Source of the DNA: Dehalococcoidia bacterium
GTDB lineage: Bacteria; Chloroflexota; Dehalococcoidia; Lucifugimonadales; Lucifugimonadaceae
Assembly (NCBI GenBank): GCA_028278465.1
Contig: JANQEF010000150.1
Span: forward strand, 1 to 9,125
Length of the DNA stretch: 9,125 nucleotides
Direction: 5' to 3'
A program made the translations under genes and the position numbers. Below are positions 5,693 through 9,125 of the stretch, piece after piece (position 1 is the stretch's first letter; each line of letters begins with the position of its first letter). Under the pieces are notes generated by a model. The model made no database searches. It was not told the DNA's origin and saw only the letters and a list, made by a program, of their open reading frames with translations.

Positions 5693-8251
5693 TTACAGGC
5701 TTGCCAGCTCGTCACTCTGCCTCTTCATCCGCGCATCTCGCTCGTTGGCGAAGCGGGTGATCCCGGCGACGATCGAATCGGCGTCGAGATGAGCCTCGGC
5801 GATCACGTCCGCCTCGGTACCGCCGCTCAGCCACTGGTTGTCCCAGTCAGAGAAGAGCGAGTACTCGGCGGTGAGCGGACCGACGTTGGCGAGCGGCATG
5901 ATTCGCTGCGTGCCTGTACTCACGACCATCAGGTCGTTCCTGGCGCCTGCTGGCAGCACCGAGTTCCGGTACGCCTCGGACTGCCGGTCAAACAGCTCTT
6001 CGCTGATGCAGGCGATCACTTTCACGTTGATGCCGGCGTCCGCGAGCTTCGGCAGGGAGTCGACAAGGTTGACGGTGGAGCTCGAGCCCTGTGTCAGGAC
6101 GTAGCCGTGCTTCGGCTTGTCCGGGTCGAAGTCCTTGATGACGTAGAGACCTTTCGCAGCGGCGCGGATGTCCGAGTCAGCGAACGTTGAACGGTCGGCG
6201 ACCGGGAAGTCCGGTCTCGCCACTTCGAGAACGATCACGCCAACCTTCGGGTCGTTCGCGGCGATCTCGGCGGCGGCGAAGTAGCCGGGCGCCACGTCGT
6301 TGTAGTCCCAGAAACTGAGAGTGATCACCTGTCCCCGGGGGAACAGCTTCCACACCTGCGGAGCAAAGATGCCGAAGTGCGTGCGGGCGTCCGCCGCAGT
6401 CTCCGGCCCCGAGTGACCGGCCAAAATGTGAAGCACACCGACGCGGAATGGACTGTCCTGGTTCTGCTGGCTCCACACACGGGCCGGCAGGTACATGAGA
6501 GGCGTGAACGCGCCATATGTTCCGCTGAGCGCCCACACACCGTTGTGCACCTTCGGATCGAGCGAGGCCGACTGGCCGACGAGCCCGATCGCTGTCGAGG
6601 CGTTGCCAGCCTCCTGGATTCCGGCCTTGAGGATGGTGCCGGCCGGGTTGTTCACCGGATCGAAGTAACCGAACAGAGCGCTGTGCTGCACATTGATCGA
6701 CTCGGCGAGGTCAGCGGCGATAGCCACGAACCTGTTGTCAGTGACGTGGTTCGCCCACTTGAAGATCTCGGAGATCGCCCTTCGAGTTCCCCGCACGTTG
6801 CCGGGCTCCTCGAAGAGCTTGATCGAGACCTCGGCGCTGTTGCCGTTCGATGAGCTGCTTGCCGTGACGGTCTGCGGCTCGAGCGGCAGGTTGTCCACCT
6901 GCAGCTTCGGGTCCTGGAAGGGATCGCCGTCCCGGTTGACGCGAAGCGGCAGGTCGTCCCTGACTCCACTTCCGATTTCCACCAGCCGGTCTGCGAGCCA
7001 GTCGCCAAGGCCGTTCTTCTCGAGGATCGACATCGCGACGTCGATGTTCGTCTTGAACTGGATCAGCCGCTCGCGGTCGTCCGAGATCGCGCCGCCATCG
7101 ATGCCCTCGAACTCTACGCCGTACTGCTCCTCGAACGTGCGGGCAAGCGCCCGGAAGTAGTCTCCGTTCTGCGGAAAGCCGTACGGGTGAGAGGCGTGAT
7201 CGATGATCTGCTTGCCGTAACCGGGGATCTCGCCGTCGATGGCGCCCGGCCACCAGCCCTTGACCGTCTTGCCAACCAGGATCATCGGCCTGCGGTCGGC
7301 GGGATCGGTATCCTCCATCGCCCTGTACGCAGCGGCCACCTGGTCGTAGTCGTTCGCGTTGTCGATCGAGAACACGTTCCAGCCGTACGAAGACCACTGG
7401 TTAGCGATGTCGTAGCCGCTGAACTCCGGCGGAACCACGCTGCCGACGAGTTCGTCGTCAATGCCAGCGTTGTTGTATGAGAGCAGCACGCGCAGGCGCT
7501 TTCCAACCTGCTGCGCGACCGCCTGCGTCTTCATCTCCTGCGAGTGGCCCGACGTCATGGCGAACTCGCCTTCGATCGCAACGATCTTCGGCGAACTCAT
7601 CGGAGCGCCCATCATGTCCCAGAACGCCGCCTTGCCCGCGGCCGTTGCGACTCCGATGCCAGACGGCCCGCCATTTACATCGTTCGTCAGGTCTGTGGTC
7701 TCGGAGTGTCCGGCGAGCGAGCGGATCCCGCGTATCTTCGCCTGCTCGAACAACGGGTCGTCATCGAGGCCGCGTTCCTTGAGCAGAGTCGCCAGCGCGC
7801 CGGCTCCACGCCGGAAGCCGAGCGCGTCGATCGAGAGCATCGAGGTCTTCGGGTCAGCGGCGTAGCGATCGTCGCCGGTTTGCGCGTGCTTCCTTGCAAG
7901 CGCCTCGCCCATGATCATCCACAGCGCGTAGGTAACGGGAGCGTTGTGGCCTCCGGCGAGCATGAATCTGTCTGCGTACGGGTGCTTCGGCGTGCGGTAG
8001 TCGTAGTTCAGACCGCCGGCCTGCGGACCGAGAAGGTGAGATGTGACGACCATCGGTGTGTAGGCAAGCGGCCCGCCGAAGTGGCCGGTCTGCGAGTAGT
8101 TGCCCAGCAGCGTGAGAGTCATCGCCGTCAGGAACCCGACGTCGCCGAAGCGAGTGCGGTCGAAGTCGGGCAGCTCTACATCGTCACGCCGCACACGGCG
8201 TTCGATATCCAGTGAGTTAACGGTGACGGATTGCGTTCGTTCTTGAAGCAC
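5693..8251 (-). CDS. Divergent transketolase-family protein (852 aa) with altered ThDP motif
   Basis: Three transketolase domains are recognisable in order. In the N-terminal pyrophosphate domain (about 35-450), histidines align with the transketolase active site: H57 in GHFGGPL, H102 in AGGHNAP and H182 in LAGHSE. The ThDP motif is degenerate: GEFAMTSG at 228-235 replaces GDGxxxEG, and NN lies at 260-261. A flexible linker (about 455-475, ASSSSNGNS) leads to the pyrimidine domain (about 505-690), with ADL at 513-515, likely catalytic E547 in GIQEAG, and H613/H625 in the AGHSGPE to ARTHFG block. The C-terminal domain (about 715-840) has FDRQSEAYRNSVLP. At 852 residues it is far longer than the usual ~660. 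The start is GTG 8251 with AGGAG (8262-8266) 10 bases upstream. It ends in its own terminator. It may transfer two-carbon units between sugars, but the substrate is unknown, and a pyruvate dehydrogenase E1-like role is less likely. Confidence 0.87.
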   Translation of the reverse strand: MLQERTQSVTVNSLDIERRVRRDDVELPDFDRTRFGDVGFLTAMTLTLLGNYSQTGHFGGPLAYTPMVVTSHLLGPQAGGLNYDYRTPKHPYADRFMLAGGHNAPVTYALWMIMGEALARKHAQTGDDRYAADPKTSMLSIDALGFRRGAGALATLLKERGLDDDPLFEQAKIRGIRSLAGHSETTDLTNDVNGGPSGIGVATAAGKAAFWDMMGAPMSSPKIVAIEGEFAMTSGHSQEMKTQAVAQQVGKRLRVLLSYNNAGIDDELVGSVVPPEFSGYDIANQWSSYGWNVFSIDNANDYDQVAAAYRAMEDTDPADRRPMILVGKTVKGWWPGAIDGEIPGYGKQIIDHASHPYGFPQNGDYFRALARTFEEQYGVEFEGIDGGAISDDRERLIQFKTNIDVAMSILEKNGLGDWLADRLVEIGSGVRDDLPLRVNRDGDPFQDPKLQVDNLPLEPQTVTASSSSNGNSAEVSIKLFEEPGNVRGTRRAISEIFKWANHVTDNRFVAIAADLAESINVQHSALFGYFDPVNNPAGTILKAGIQEAGNASTAIGLVGQSASLDPKVHNGVWALSGTYGAFTPLMYLPARVWSQQNQDSPFRVGVLHILAGHSGPETAADARTHFGIFAPQVWKLFPRGQVITLSFWDYNDVAPGYFAAAEIAANDPKVGVIVLEVARPDFPVADRSTFADSDIRAAAKGLYVIKDFDPDKPKHGYVLTQGSSSTVNLVDSLPKLADAGINVKVIACISEELFDRQSEAYRNSVLPAGARNDLMVVSTGTQRIMPLANVGPLTAEYSLFSDWDNQWLSGGTEADVIAEAHLDADSIVAGITRFANERDARMKRQSDELASL

Positions 8252-8376
8252 CGGCGCAAGTCTCCTGTGCGGATGTGTCCCTGTTCGTAACTTTCCACCC
8301 GGAACTTTACCAGTCCGGCGTGTTCAGAGGAGGCCGATTTGCGGGCAAACGGCCGTTCCCGGTCCGAGCGCTGACT
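8252..8376. promoter_or_regulatory. Spacer between the two ThDP-enzyme genes, with an imperfect dyad
   Basis: GTAACTTTCC (8287-8296) and GGAACTTTAC (8301-8310) form an inverted repeat matching at 8 of 10 positions around ACCC. Read the other way, AACTTT is directly repeated 14 bases apart. It lies about 36 bases upstream of the GTG start on the - strand. A bulged hairpin (GGCCGATTTG 8332-8341 with CAAACGGCC 8346-8354) has no T tract, so no clear terminator separates the genes. No promoter could be assigned. Confidence 0.3.
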
Positions 8377-9125
8377 TTAGCCGTGGGAACCGAGTTTTCG
8401 GCTGATCGCGGCCTCGGCCACCGGGCTGATGATCTGGGCGATCTCCACATTCACCAGCGCAGGACCATCGTGGTCGAAGGCGCGCTTCATGGCCGGCTCA
8501 AGCTGCTCATGACTGGTCACATGCTCGGCATGCGCGCCGAGCCCCTGCGCTACCTGGTCGTACCGCGTCGGCAGCAGGTCGGTCCACACCGGACGCCCGT
8601 ACAGCCCCTTCTGAATCTGCCAGTCGATTCCCCAGATCGAGTTGTTGCCGAGTATCGTCTTCACCGGCAGGTTGTGCCGGACCATGGTGTCGATCTCCAT
8701 CCCGTTGAAGCCAAACGAGCCGTCTCCAACGGACAGGACCACCTTCTTGTCCGGCAATGCGACCTGGGCTCCGAGGGCGTATGGCAGCCCAACGCCGATC
8801 ATGCCGAAGCTGGAGACGTTGTGGAACCTGAACGGCCGATCGCGCTGAATGGAGGAACGAAGGAAGTGACAGTAATCGCCGCCGTCAAATGTGACATGTG
8901 TATCGTCGTCGATGAACTTCTGCAGCGTCTCGCTGATGAACATCGGGTGGATCGGGTCAGAAGGCGAAGCGAGCTCATGTAGCTCCTCGAGCCACGCGGC
9001 GCGATCCGATTTCAGTGAGCCAACCCACTCATCATGCCGCGTCCAGCTCTGCTTCTCAGCCTCGTGAAGCAGTTGCTCGACTACTGGACCCAGGTCGCCG
9101 AGTATCCCGACTTCGACCGTCCTGG
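8377..9125 (-). CDS. ThDP-binding enzyme of the acetolactate synthase / 2-hydroxyacyl-CoA lyase type, C-terminal part
   Basis: The frame is open to the right edge, so the start lies outside; the ATG at 8943 is internal. The 248 visible residues cover the end of the central domain (EVGILGDLGPVVEQLL) and the whole pyrophosphate-binding domain. The ThDP/magnesium motif is intact: GDG at 8719-8727, 24 intervening residues, then NN at 8641-8646 (LGNNSIWG). The blocks FGMIGVGLPYALGAQ and GPALVNVEIAQ are typical of IlvB, oxalyl-CoA decarboxylase and 2-hydroxyacyl-CoA lyase relatives. The part bearing the catalytic glutamate and most of the substrate pocket is missing, so the reaction cannot be chosen. 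The transketolase-like gene follows 125 bases downstream on the same strand. Confidence 0.9.
   Translation of the reverse strand, partial: RTVEVGILGDLGPVVEQLLHEAEKQSWTRHDEWVGSLKSDRAAWLEELHELASPSDPIHPMFISETLQKFIDDDTHVTFDGGDYCHFLRSSIQRDRPFRFHNVSSFGMIGVGLPYALGAQVALPDKKVVLSVGDGSFGFNGMEIDTMVRHNLPVKTILGNNSIWGIDWQIQKGLYGRPVWTDLLPTRYDQVAQGLGAHAEHVTSHEQLEPAMKRAFDHDGPALVNVEIAQIISPVAEAAISRKLGSHG

Noticed and set aside
8216..8222. GTTAACG, identical to one arm of the palindrome at 2741
   Set aside because: It is a single 7-base match inside the transketolase-like coding sequence with no opposing arm, so chance is the simpler reading.
8332..8354. Hairpin after the right-edge ThDP gene considered as a terminator
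   Set aside because: The stem has a bulge and there is no T run on the - strand after it.
7544..8982. Open frames on the + strand over the two ThDP-enzyme genes (223 and 235 codons)
   Set aside because: Their translations are low-complexity and Arg/Val/Gly rich with no family signature, while the - strand frames carry clear ThDP enzyme motifs.

Overview
The window comes from a GC-rich bacterial chromosome, roughly 60% GC by eye, with frequent GTG/TTG starts. No single marker fixes the taxon. A CobA-HemD fusion, a zinc-type HemB, a nickel superoxide dismutase and two divergent thiamine-diphosphate (ThDP) enzymes together fit an uncultured Chloroflexota (Dehalococcoidia/SAR202-like) or a related high-GC lineage. 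That placement is inference.

Region 1 (2-1866, + strand) is the end of a tetrapyrrole operon: the C-terminal part of a CobA-HemD fusion, cut by the left edge, then hemB, joined by an ATGA overlap.

Region 2 (1867-4105, + strand) holds two different aquaporin-family channels followed by a thioredoxin-type arsenate reductase. The second channel overlaps arsC by 17 bases. This resembles the aquaporin/ArsC arsenic-detoxification arrangement known from AqpS of Sinorhizobium meliloti. Two perfect 7-bp-arm inverted repeats lie within 60 bases between the channel genes.

Region 3 (4102-5176) is a divergent nickel superoxide dismutase pair. sodN carries the His-Cys-x-x-Pro-Cys nickel hook behind a 20-residue propeptide, and the S26-family protease gene beside it is the expected maturase, sodX. 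The spacer carries an exact 9-bp direct repeat. A strong bidirectional terminator follows sodN. arsC and sodX converge and share a CTAG across their stop codons.

Region 4 (5209-9125, - strand) holds a small cupin gene with a GGTGCC-type hexanucleotide repeat in its leader, an 852-residue divergent transketolase-family protein with its own terminator, and the C-terminal part of a ThDP-dependent acetolactate-synthase/2-hydroxyacyl-CoA-lyase-type enzyme cut by the right edge. The two ThDP enzymes face the same way, 125 bases apart, and may act together, but the substrate cannot be read from sequence.

No RNA genes, CRISPR arrays, insertion sequences or phage genes were seen. The points most worth a second look are the selectivity filters of the two channels, the arsenic linkage, the altered ThDP motif of the transketolase-like protein, and the repeats in the short control regions.
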